64,000 bases of DNA from an uncultured Lysobacter sp. (GTDB taxonomy: Bacteria > Pseudomonadota > Gammaproteobacteria > Xanthomonadales > Xanthomonadaceae): positions 16,981-80,980 of the forward strand of contig CAMLID010000010.1 in assembly GCA_946480055.1 (NCBI GenBank). Reading direction: 5' to 3'. How positions within the stretch are numbered: the stretch's first letter is position 1; every line of letters starts with the position of its first letter. This document shows positions 17,538-24,963 of the stretch, one piece after another. The notes under the pieces were generated by a model that did no database searches, was not told the DNA's origin, and worked only from the letters and a program-made list of their open reading frames with translations. The translations under genes and the position numbers were made by a program.

Positions 17538-18278
17538 ATGAGCCAGCCGTCCTCCACCGTTCGCCGCGCCCTGGTCACCGGCGGCAGCGGCGATCTCGGC
17601 GCGGCCATCTGCGCGCGCCTGGCCTCCGACGGCCTGCACGTGATCGTGCACGCCAACGCCAACCTGGAGCGCGCCGAAGCCACGGCCGAGGCGCTCCGCG
17701 CCGGCGGCGGCAGCGCGCAGGCGCTCGCGTTCGACGTCGCCGACGGCGAGGCCGCGCGCGCGGCGATCGAAGGCCTGCTGGGCGAGGGCCCGATCCAAGT
17801 GGTGGTCAACAACGCCGGTATCCACGACGACGCGCCGATGGCCGGCATGAGCGAGCAGCAGTGGAAGCGCGTGATCGACGTGTCGCTGCACGGCTTCTTC
17901 CACGTCACCCAGCCGCTGCTGCTGCCGATGGCGCGCACGCGCTGGGGCCGGATCGTGAACGTGTCCTCGGTGGCCGCGGTGCTCGGCAACCGCGGCCAGA
18001 CCAACTACGCCGCGGCCAAGGCCGGATTGCACGGCGCCTCGATGTCGCTGGCGCGCGAGATGGCCTCGCGCGGCATCACCGTCAACGTGATAGCGCCGGG
18101 CGTGATCGAAGGCCGCATGGCCGCCGACGCGTTTCCGCCGGAGACGATCCGTCAGCTGGTGCCGGCCGGCCGCGCCGGGCGGCCGCAGGAGGTCGCGGAC
18201 CTGGTCGGCTTCCTGTGTTCGGACGCTGCCGGCTACATCAACGGCCAGGTGATCGGCATCAACGGCGGCATGGGCTGA
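17538..18278 (+). CDS. 3-oxoacyl-ACP reductase (FabG-like) of the pigment cluster
   Basis: 246-residue short-chain dehydrogenase. NADPH site GGSGDLG (15-21), NNAG (91-94), catalytic Ser143/144, Tyr157 and Lys161 in YAAAK are all present. It reduces 3-ketoacyl-ACP made by the ketosynthase, the step before dehydration. The C-terminal GYINGQVIGINGGMG is typical of FabG. It is the last clear biosynthetic gene of the plus-strand block, 131 nt before the lipoprotein gene. Confidence 0.92.
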   Translation: MSQPSSTVRRALVTGGSGDLGAAICARLASDGLHVIVHANANLERAEATAEALRAGGGSAQALAFDVADGEAARAAIEGLLGEGPIQVVVNNAGIHDDAPMAGMSEQQWKRVIDVSLHGFFHVTQPLLLPMARTRWGRIVNVSSVAAVLGNRGQTNYAAAKAGLHGASMSLAREMASRGITVNVIAPGVIEGRMAADAFPPETIRQLVPAGRAGRPQEVADLVGFLCSDAAGYINGQVIGINGGMG

Positions 18279-18409
18279 AGCCCGCGCGAGCGGTCGGACC
18301 GAGCGCCGGGCGCCACCGGTCGGGGCCGCGCGCCCGTTCGGCGCGCCGTCACCCCGCCACCCCGGCGTGGAGTTAGCATGGCCGCACACCTCCACGAGCG
18401 GAGCGCGCC

Positions 18410-18892
18410 ATGCGCCGTCATCTCGCCCTCGCAATGCTGATCCCGATGCTGGCCGCCTGCGCCAGTTCGCATGTCCTGGTCGGCTCGCCGCGGCCGCCGA
18501 TCGATCCGGCCCAGGTGCGGGTGTACTTCACGCCGCCGCCTGGCGGCTACGAGCAGATCGCCATGCTCCAGAGCAACAGCGGCGCCTTCACCTACGGCGA
18601 ACAGAACAAGATGAACTCGGTGATCGGCAAGCTGCGCAACGAGGCCGCCAAGCTCGGCGCCAACGGCGTGCTGTTCCAGGGCACCGAGGACGGCTACGGC
18701 GGCGGCGGAGTCAGCGTCGGCGCCGGTGGCGGCCGTTACGGCGGCCGCAGCTTCAGTTCCGGCGGCGTCGGCGTCGACATCACGCCGCGCCAGAAGTACG
18801 GCCACGGCGTGGCGATCTACGTCGCCAATCCGCCGCCCTTGGGCGAGCCGGGTCCGAACGTGCCGCCACCGCCGGCACCGCCGCGCAACTGA
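18410..18892 (+). CDS. Predicted lipoprotein, unknown function
   Basis: 160 residues. The lipobox LAAC places the acylated Cys at about residue 16. The mature part has a short domain ending KLRNEAAKLGANGVLFQG, a pattern seen in small lipoproteins of enterobacteria and xanthomonads (DUF4156-like), then a Gly-rich stretch (GGGGVSVGAGGGRYGGRSF) and a Pro-rich end (PPPPAPPRN). Probably attached to the outer membrane. It follows the pigment reductase by 131 nt but need not be part of that pathway. It converges on the antiporter gene with only 23 nt between stops. Confidence 0.8.
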   Translation: MRRHLALAMLIPMLAACASSHVLVGSPRPPIDPAQVRVYFTPPPGGYEQIAMLQSNSGAFTYGEQNKMNSVIGKLRNEAAKLGANGVLFQGTEDGYGGGGVSVGAGGGRYGGRSFSSGGVGVDITPRQKYGHGVAIYVANPPPLGEPGPNVPPPPAPPRN

Positions 18893-18915
18893 GCCGCGGG
18901 CTCTGATTTACAGGA

Positions 18916-20166
18916 TCAGCGCGCCGCGCCTTGCGAGGGCGGCGCATCGGGCTGTGCTGCGCGTCCGCCGAACAGGCTCAGCAGCGGCGAGGTCATCACC
19001 GTGGTCATGATCGCCATCACCAGCAGCATGGTGAACAGCTCCGGCCCGATCAGGCCCGCGTCCAGGCCGACCTTCATCACGATCAGTTCCATCAGCCCGC
19101 GCGCGTTCATCAGCGCGCCGGTGGCCAGGCTGTCGCGCCAGCCGTAACCGGCGATGCGCGCGCCGAGCGCGCCGCCGGCGATCTTGCCGGTCACCGCCAC
19201 CACCAGGATCAGCGCCAGCGCGCCCAGGCCGGCGCCGACGAAGGCGTCGGCGCGGGTGTTGAGTCCGGCCAGGGCGAAGAAGATCGGCAGCAGGATCACC
19301 ACCGCCGCGTATTCCAGGCGCTCGGTCAGGGTGCGCAGCAAACGGTCGTCGCGCGGCAGGCAGGCGCCGAACACGAACGCGCCGAACACCGCATGCAGGC
19401 CCAGCCATTCGGTCAGCGCCGCGCAGGCGAACAGGCCGATCATGATCGCCGCCAGCATCGCCACCGACGGATGGCCGTCGGGCGCGTAACGCCGCAACAG
19501 CGCCGCGTATACCGGCCTGAGCAGGCCGAAGGCCAGCGCCATCAGCGCCACCAGGCCGAGCGTGGTCTTGGCGAACGCCCACACGCCTTCGCCGCTGCCG
19601 GTCAGCGCCACCACCAGCGCCAGCACGATCCAGGCGAACACGTCGGCGATCGCGGCCGAGCCCAGCGCGAGCCGGCCGAGCCGGGTCCGGGTCAGGCCGC
19701 GGTCCTTGAGGATGCGCGCCATCACCGGGAACGCGGTGATCGACATCGCCGCGGCCATGAACAAGGCGAACGGCCAGAAGCCGACCCCGGCCGGAGCCAG
19801 CGGATGCAGCCAGGGCGACACCGCGATACCCAGCACCACCGGCAGCAGCACGCCGAACACGCCGACCGCGCCGGCCTCGCGCAACTGCGCGCGCACGCCG
19901 TCGGGCGCGCGCAACTCGGCGCCGACGATGAACATGAACAAGACCAGCCCCAGGGTCGACAGCGAACCCAGAGCCGGCAGCGAGTCCGGCGCGAACAGGC
20001 CGGCATGCGCCACCGGGAACCACGCCCCGAACACCACCGGGCCGAGCACGAAGCCGGCGGCCATCTCGCCGACCACCGCCGGCTGGCCGAGCCGGCGCAG
20101 CAAAGCGCCGCAGATGCGTGCGACGACCAGGATCACCAGCAGTTGCAACAGCAGCGTATGGGTCAT
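18916..20166 (-). CDS. CPA2-family cation:proton antiporter
   Basis: 416 residues, about 12 hydrophobic segments, no C-terminal RCK domain. Family motifs: LRRLGQPAVVGEMAAGFVLG at the N-terminus, LFMFIVGAEL, ITAFPVMARILKDRGL and GALMNARGLMELIVMKVGLD. It exchanges Na+ or K+ for H+ at the inner membrane. It starts 34 nt after the glycosyltransferase stop on the same strand, so it is probably read with the ketosynthase block, an unusual companion for pigment genes. Confidence 0.9.
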   Translation of the reverse strand: MTHTLLLQLLVILVVARICGALLRRLGQPAVVGEMAAGFVLGPVVFGAWFPVAHAGLFAPDSLPALGSLSTLGLVLFMFIVGAELRAPDGVRAQLREAGAVGVFGVLLPVVLGIAVSPWLHPLAPAGVGFWPFALFMAAAMSITAFPVMARILKDRGLTRTRLGRLALGSAAIADVFAWIVLALVVALTGSGEGVWAFAKTTLGLVALMALAFGLLRPVYAALLRRYAPDGHPSVAMLAAIMIGLFACAALTEWLGLHAVFGAFVFGACLPRDDRLLRTLTERLEYAAVVILLPIFFALAGLNTRADAFVGAGLGALALILVVAVTGKIAGGALGARIAGYGWRDSLATGALMNARGLMELIVMKVGLDAGLIGPELFTMLLVMAIMTTVMTSPLLSLFGGRAAQPDAPPSQGAAR

Positions 20167-20200
20167 CGAGCGGGGACTCGGTGGTGCGGGTGCGGAGGGG

Positions 20201-21028
20201 TCAGCGCGGTTCGGCGGGCAGATCGCGTGTCGGCGCGGCGGCGAACTCGCCGCTGGGATCGTCGATGACCGGCGCGGCGGCGCGGGTGCGCCGGTACTCG
20301 TCCATCAGCCGGCCGTAGCCCCAGACCTGCGAGACCACGTGAGAAGTGATGCGGTACAGGTCGCGCAGCGGGCGGAAATGGCTCTTGCGGTACTGCACCG
20401 CGGCGTCGGCCTGTTGGTAGCGCGATTCGATCGGCACCGAGACCACGCCCATGCCGAGTCGGCGCGCGGCTGAGATCAGGATCTGCGCCTCGAACACGAA
20501 ATCCTCGCCGGGCACATCGTCCAGCGCGCACACCTGCGCTGGGTAATAGCGCTGGCCGCTCTGGCTGTCGGCGATGCGGTAACCGCAGCCCCAGCCGATG
20601 CCCCAGTCGCCGAATTCGTTGGCCAGGCGCCGGTAGGTCGGCGCCGCCGCGCGTTTGCGCAGGCGCGCGCCGATCACGATGCAATGCGGATGGCGCTGCG
20701 CGCTGGCGAGCAGGCGCGGCAGGTCGGCTGGGTCGTGCTGGCCGTCGCCGTCCATGGTCAGCACGCCGGCATAGCCGCGCCGCAGCGCTTCGCGGAAGCC
20801 GTCGCGCAGGCTCGCGCCCTTGCCCATGCGCTGGACATGGCGCAGCACGGTCACCGGCAGGTCGGCGATGCGGTCGGCGGTGCCGTCGTCGGATCCGTCG
20901 TCGATCACGATCACGTTCGGGCAATGCGCGAGCGCGCCGGTGACGGTCTCGCGGATGCGCAGCGACTCGTTGAGCGCGGGGATCACCACCGCGACGGTGT
21001 TGCGCTCCGGGCGCTGCGATTCAGCCAT
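20201..21028 (-). CDS. GT2-family glycosyltransferase of the pigment cluster
   Basis: 275 residues, GT-A fold. VVIPALNES near 14, VIDDGSDDGT near 41, and the metal-binding DGDGQHD at 93-99 are intact. It resembles dolichyl-phosphate-mannose-type glycosyltransferases but has no C-terminal membrane helices. It would add a sugar to the polyene or its lipid carrier. The start at 21028 lies 8 nt inside the end of the synthase gene, so translation is coupled; earlier in-frame starts fall in the upstream gene. Confidence 0.88.
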   Translation of the reverse strand: MAESQRPERNTVAVVIPALNESLRIRETVTGALAHCPNVIVIDDGSDDGTADRIADLPVTVLRHVQRMGKGASLRDGFREALRRGYAGVLTMDGDGQHDPADLPRLLASAQRHPHCIVIGARLRKRAAAPTYRRLANEFGDWGIGWGCGYRIADSQSGQRYYPAQVCALDDVPGEDFVFEAQILISAARRLGMGVVSVPIESRYQQADAAVQYRKSHFRPLRDLYRITSHVVSQVWGYGRLMDEYRRTRAAAPVIDDPSGEFAAAPTRDLPAEPR

Positions 21029-21800
21029 GGTCGATGTCCAGTTCGAGCACGCGCCCGGCGCCGGCGGCCAGGCGCACGACGCCGCCTTCGCCCGCGAGGG
21101 CGTCGAACAGCGGCAGCATCGGCGCCATCGCATTGGCTTGCGTGAGCTGGCTGAGCGTGCCGCCGCGATCGGCTTGGCCGTCGCGCAATTGCGCGCGCAG
21201 CCGCGGCGCGCCCGCGCGTGGCGTACGCGACAGCACCAGCGCGCCGCCGAGCAGGCCGCCGCTGGGCGTGACCGCAGCCAAGGGGCCGGCGGATTCGCCG
21301 TCGTAGCCGACCAACAGCACCGCCTCGGCGCCGTCGCCGAGCTGCGCCATGGCTTCGATCAGGCCCTGGGCGAAACTGGCCTGGGCGGCGCTGATCGCGG
21401 TCGCCGCGCGCATGCAGCCGGCGCCGATGGTCCAGTAGCCGGCGGCGGCGTTGTGCACGGAATTATGGAAACGCGTCGGCGACACCGAGCGCGGATCGCC
21501 GGCCAGGGTCGTGCACATGTAGTCGGTGATCGCCAGGTCGCCGTGGGCGGACGCGAACACCGAGGCCAGCGTCGCCGGATCGCGGCCGGCGGCCTGACAG
21601 GCGGCCAGGGCGACGTCCAGCGCGACCGCGACGGTTTCCGGTGCGCGCCGGCGTTCGTTCGCCGGCAGCACCTGCGGCGACGGCCGCGCGGGCGCGTCGT
21701 CCGGCATGGCGGCGCCATGGACGTGATCGCGCGCGGCGCTCCAGGACGGCAGCCCGCGGCTCCAGTAGGCGATGCCTTCGATGACGACGGGAGCGTTCAT
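21021..21800 (-). CDS. Ketosynthase-like chain-length factor (Ketoacyl-synt_2)
   Basis: 259 residues, about half of a normal ketosynthase. The family block SPTRFHNSVHNAAAGYW at about 107-123 is present. The segment after it reads TIGAGCMRAATAI, with Cys129 near the place of the ketosynthase nucleophile. The protein is probably the partner subunit of the full ketosynthase upstream, setting chain length. It is coupled to that gene by ATGA and to the glycosyltransferase by an 8-nt overlap. Whether Cys129 is catalytic is not decided by sequence. Confidence 0.85.
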   Translation of the reverse strand: MNAPVVIEGIAYWSRGLPSWSAARDHVHGAAMPDDAPARPSPQVLPANERRRAPETVAVALDVALAACQAAGRDPATLASVFASAHGDLAITDYMCTTLAGDPRSVSPTRFHNSVHNAAAGYWTIGAGCMRAATAISAAQASFAQGLIEAMAQLGDGAEAVLLVGYDGESAGPLAAVTPSGGLLGGALVLSRTPRAGAPRLRAQLRDGQADRGGTLSQLTQANAMAPMLPLFDALAGEGGVVRLAAGAGRVLELDIDHG

Positions 21801-23008
21801 GCGCGTGCGAACACCAGCGAGCAGTTGTTGCCGCCGAAGCCGAAGGAGTTGTTCATGGCGTAGCGAATCTGCGTTTGAGCGTTGTCGAACCGGATCTGCG
21901 GGCCGCAGACCGGATCGGGCGTGACGCTGTTGAGGATGCCGGGCAGCTCGCCGCGTTCCAGCGCGAGCAGCGCGATCGTCGATTCGACGATCCCGGCCGC
22001 GCCCAGGGTGTGGCCGGTCCAGCCCTTGGTGGAACTGGCGTGCAGGCCCTCGGGGAACAGCGCCGCCACCGCGATCGCTTCGGCCTGGTCGTTGGCCGGG
22101 GTCGCGGTGCCGTGCAGGTTGAGATAGCCGACCTCGCCCGCGCCGATGCCGGCGCGCGCGAGCGCATCGCGCATCGCCAGCTGCGCGCCCATGCCCTGCG
22201 GATGCGGCGCGGACATGTGGTGGGCGTCGCTGGATTCGCCGTAGCCGCGTAACTGCAGCGCGCCGGCGTCGTCGCCGTCGATGCGTTCGACCAGGGCATA
22301 GCCGCCGGCCTCGCCCAGCGACAGGCCGACGCGCTCGGCGTCGAACGGACGGCAGGGTTCCGTGGACACGAGTTGCAGCGAGTTGAAGCCGAACAGCACG
22401 CTGCCGCAAAGGGTATCGACACCGCCGACCAGGGCGGCGTCGGCGTAGCCCGAGGCGATCAGGCGCGCGGCCTGGGCGAACACCTTGGCGCTGGACGAAC
22501 AGGCGGTGGCGACGGTGACGCAGGGGCCGCGCAGTCCGGTCGCCTGCTGCATGAAACCGCCCAGCGAATGCGGCTGGTGGACGTGGGGGCGATCCAGGTC
22601 GGCGGGGAAACGGCCATCGCTCAGGCGCGCATAGGCGTCCTCGGTGGCGCCGATGCTGGCGGTCGAGGTGCCCAGAACCAGGGCGACGCGCTCGGCGCCG
22701 CGGCGCGCGACCAGCGCGGCCAGGGCGTCGCGCAGGCCGTCCTGGTTCAGCGCCAGCCAGGCCAGGCGGTTGTTGCGGCAGTCCCAGTCGGCGAATTCGG
22801 CCGGCAGGGGCAGGTCTTCAAGGCCGTCCACGCGGCCGATCCAGCAGTCCAGCGGCTCGCTGCCGAAGTCGTTGCGGCGCAGGCCGCCGCGACGCTCGCG
22901 CAGGGCTTCGGCCTGGGCCTGGCGACCGCGCCCGAGTGCGGTGGTCGCGGTGTACGCGCGGATTGCCAGCGCGGGCATCGGCGGGGGCGGCAACGGCTCA
23001 AACGACAC
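21797..23008 (-). CDS. Beta-ketoacyl-ACP synthase (FabF-like) of the pigment cluster
   Basis: Condensing enzyme that extends the aryl starter with malonyl units. 403 residues from GTG 23008, chosen because GGAG lies 6 nt before it; ATG 22978 (393 residues) has no site. The catalytic triad is complete: Cys170 in VATACSSSAK, His299 in NLHGTATPAND and His333 in TKGWTGHTLGAAG. The C-terminal MNNSFGFGGNNCSLVF is typical. It is the first gene of the third pigment block. The gap to 23206 should hold its promoter, divergent from the DUF218 gene. Confidence 0.92.
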   Translation of the reverse strand: MSFEPLPPPPMPALAIRAYTATTALGRGRQAQAEALRERRGGLRRNDFGSEPLDCWIGRVDGLEDLPLPAEFADWDCRNNRLAWLALNQDGLRDALAALVARRGAERVALVLGTSTASIGATEDAYARLSDGRFPADLDRPHVHQPHSLGGFMQQATGLRGPCVTVATACSSSAKVFAQAARLIASGYADAALVGGVDTLCGSVLFGFNSLQLVSTEPCRPFDAERVGLSLGEAGGYALVERIDGDDAGALQLRGYGESSDAHHMSAPHPQGMGAQLAMRDALARAGIGAGEVGYLNLHGTATPANDQAEAIAVAALFPEGLHASSTKGWTGHTLGAAGIVESTIALLALERGELPGILNSVTPDPVCGPQIRFDNAQTQIRYAMNNSFGFGGNNCSLVFARA

Positions 23009-23205
23009 GCAGGACTCCGGACGGTATGAGGCCGGAGTATAGCCAGCGCGACGTTCCACGGCCGGGTCGCGCCGTTCAGCTTGCGGCGGCTGCGCACGCC
23101 GCCGCCCGCAGGTTTCATGCGCACGGGGCGCCTTCCGGCACGCGGCGTGGCGGCGGCACAGGCGTAGACTGCGCATCCCGCCGTTACCTCCTGCCCGCGC
23201 CGCGC

Positions 23206-23889
23206 ATGTCCAGCCGTACCGCTCACCGCCTGGCCCTGTTCGGCGACCGCGACGTGCTGCACGCCTGCGCGGTCGCCACGGCGGTGTGCGCGCTCAGCGC
23301 GGGGCTGGTCTACGTCGGCTACTTCGTGCACGTGCTGCGGGTCGCGCGCAACGCGCCCTGCCAGCCCGAGCGCGGCGAATGCGTGCTGCTGTTCGGCAAG
23401 CACGCGCCGCGCGGGCTCATCGACCGCGATTTCGAAGCGCGCCTGGACCGCGCCGTGTCGCTGTGGCGCCAGCGTCCGCCGGCGAGCGTAGTGCTGCTGG
23501 GCGGCGGCGCCCCGGACGAACCCAGCGAGGCCGAAGTCGCGCGCGGCGGTCTGTTCGCGCGCGGGCTGTCGCCGGACGCGCCGCTGCGGCTGGAGGCCGA
23601 ATCGCGCGACACCCTGCAGAACCTGCGTAACGCCCGCCACCTGCTCGGCGAGGGCATACGCTCGCGGGTGACCCTGCTCAGCAGCCGCTACCACCTGGCG
23701 CGTTGCGCCCTGTTCGCGCGCCAGCTCGGGTTCGACTGGGAACTGTGCGCGGCCGAACCGCGCCTGCAACTGGGCCCGCGCATGGTCCTGCGCCTGGCCG
23801 GCGAAGCGGCCTATGTGTGCATGAGCGACATCGGTGCGCGCTGGGCGCGCCTGATCGGGCACCGCCGGATGCTGGCGCGGGTGACTTGA
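23206..23889 (+). CDS. DUF218/YdcF-like membrane-anchored protein
   Basis: 227 residues. One N-terminal helix (about 20-45, AVCALSAGLVYVGYFVHVL) anchors a soluble DUF218 domain. Family marks are VLLGGGAPDEPSEAEVA, AESRDTLQNLRNARHLL and TLLSSRYHLARCALFARQLG. YdcF/SanA/ElyC proteins of this fold are linked to envelope biology and bind nucleotide-like ligands in some cases; the exact role is unknown. It is transcribed away from the ketosynthase operon, so it may be unrelated to the pigment. Confidence 0.85.
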   Translation: MSSRTAHRLALFGDRDVLHACAVATAVCALSAGLVYVGYFVHVLRVARNAPCQPERGECVLLFGKHAPRGLIDRDFEARLDRAVSLWRQRPPASVVLLGGGAPDEPSEAEVARGGLFARGLSPDAPLRLEAESRDTLQNLRNARHLLGEGIRSRVTLLSSRYHLARCALFARQLGFDWELCAAEPRLQLGPRMVLRLAGEAAYVCMSDIGARWARLIGHRRMLARVT

Positions 23890-23967
23890 GCGCCGGGGCG
23901 CGCCGCATCGGGGCGTGCCGATCGATATCGACTAGATCAATGAATCGCGGCGCCAGGCGCCGCGGAC

Positions 23968-24708
23968 TCAGCCGGCAGCGCGGCGACGCACCGGTGCCGG
24001 CCGGGCAACGGTCGCGGCGCTGCGCCCGGTCGCGAGCCCGTGCAGATGATCGCCACCGGCGCTGGCACTGGCGTATGGCGAATCCGGTTCGGTGCACACC
24101 GACAGCACCCGGCAGGGTGCGTCGCCGATCGCGATGTAGGCATGGCCCATGTTGCTGTCGAAATAGATCGAGTCGCCGACTTCCAGCCGCGCCGGTGCGT
24201 ACAGATCGGTGTGCAGCTCCAGCGAGCCTTCCAGGACCAGCGCGAATTCCTCGCCGGAGTGGCGGACCAGTTCGCCGAATTCCTGCAGCGAACGCGCACG
24301 CACCTCGGCCATGATCGGCGTGAAGCGTTTCTGGCGCAGTTCCGAGGCCGGGAAGCGCTGGCCGTAGTTCTCGGTCTCGATCGAATAGCCTTCGCCGGCG
24401 CGGGTGATGCTGCGGCGGCCGGTCGGCACCTGCTGCGGCATCGCCGACGGCGATCCGAACAGGTCGGCGATGTCGACCTCGAGCCCGCGGCTGATCCGGG
24501 TCAGCTTGTCGTAGGTCAGCGACATGCGGTTGTTCTCGACCTTGGACAGGGTCGAGATCGGCAGCCCGGTGCGGTCGCTGAGTTCGGACAGGGTCCAGCC
24601 GCGCTGGGTACGCAGCATGCGCAGGGTGTCGCCCGGCTGGCTCGCAGGCTCGGAAGCGCCGCCTCGCAAGCCGGACTTGGGGCGGGCAGTGCGCATTTTT
24701 GGTGTCAT
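23968..24708 (-). CDS. XRE-family regulator with cupin sensor domain
   Basis: 246 residues. A helix-turn-helix (about 27-83, with LSELSDRTGLPISTLSKVEN) is followed by a C-terminal cupin domain (about 150-235: GEEFALVLEGSLELHTDLY, LEVGDSIYFDSNMGHAYIAI). This is the layout of PuuR/SutR-like regulators that bind a small molecule in the cupin barrel. It is divergent from the serine hydrolase gene across 255 bp, so it may control that gene as well as itself. The ligand is unknown. Confidence 0.9.
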   Translation of the reverse strand: MTPKMRTARPKSGLRGGASEPASQPGDTLRMLRTQRGWTLSELSDRTGLPISTLSKVENNRMSLTYDKLTRISRGLEVDIADLFGSPSAMPQQVPTGRRSITRAGEGYSIETENYGQRFPASELRQKRFTPIMAEVRARSLQEFGELVRHSGEEFALVLEGSLELHTDLYAPARLEVGDSIYFDSNMGHAYIAIGDAPCRVLSVCTEPDSPYASASAGGDHLHGLATGRSAATVARPAPVRRRAAG

Positions 24709-24963
24709 GGTCGAACTTTAGGGCCAAGACGAGAGCGCTGCCAAGCGACCGGGGCCGTTGTCCAGCGAGAAAACGGTTCGGCAGTACGAATCGGCGCTGC
24801 TCCAGTGGGCGCTGCTTTGGTGAGCGCGGCTCCGGTCGACCCGGCGCGGGTCGGCGTGGTTCCAATCGGTATCGATTTGATCGGTATGGAACCCGGTCAC
24901 CGCCGTTTAGGATGATGCGCGTCGCCGCGCAGTTCGCGTGGCCGCACCGGGGAGTCGTTGGCA

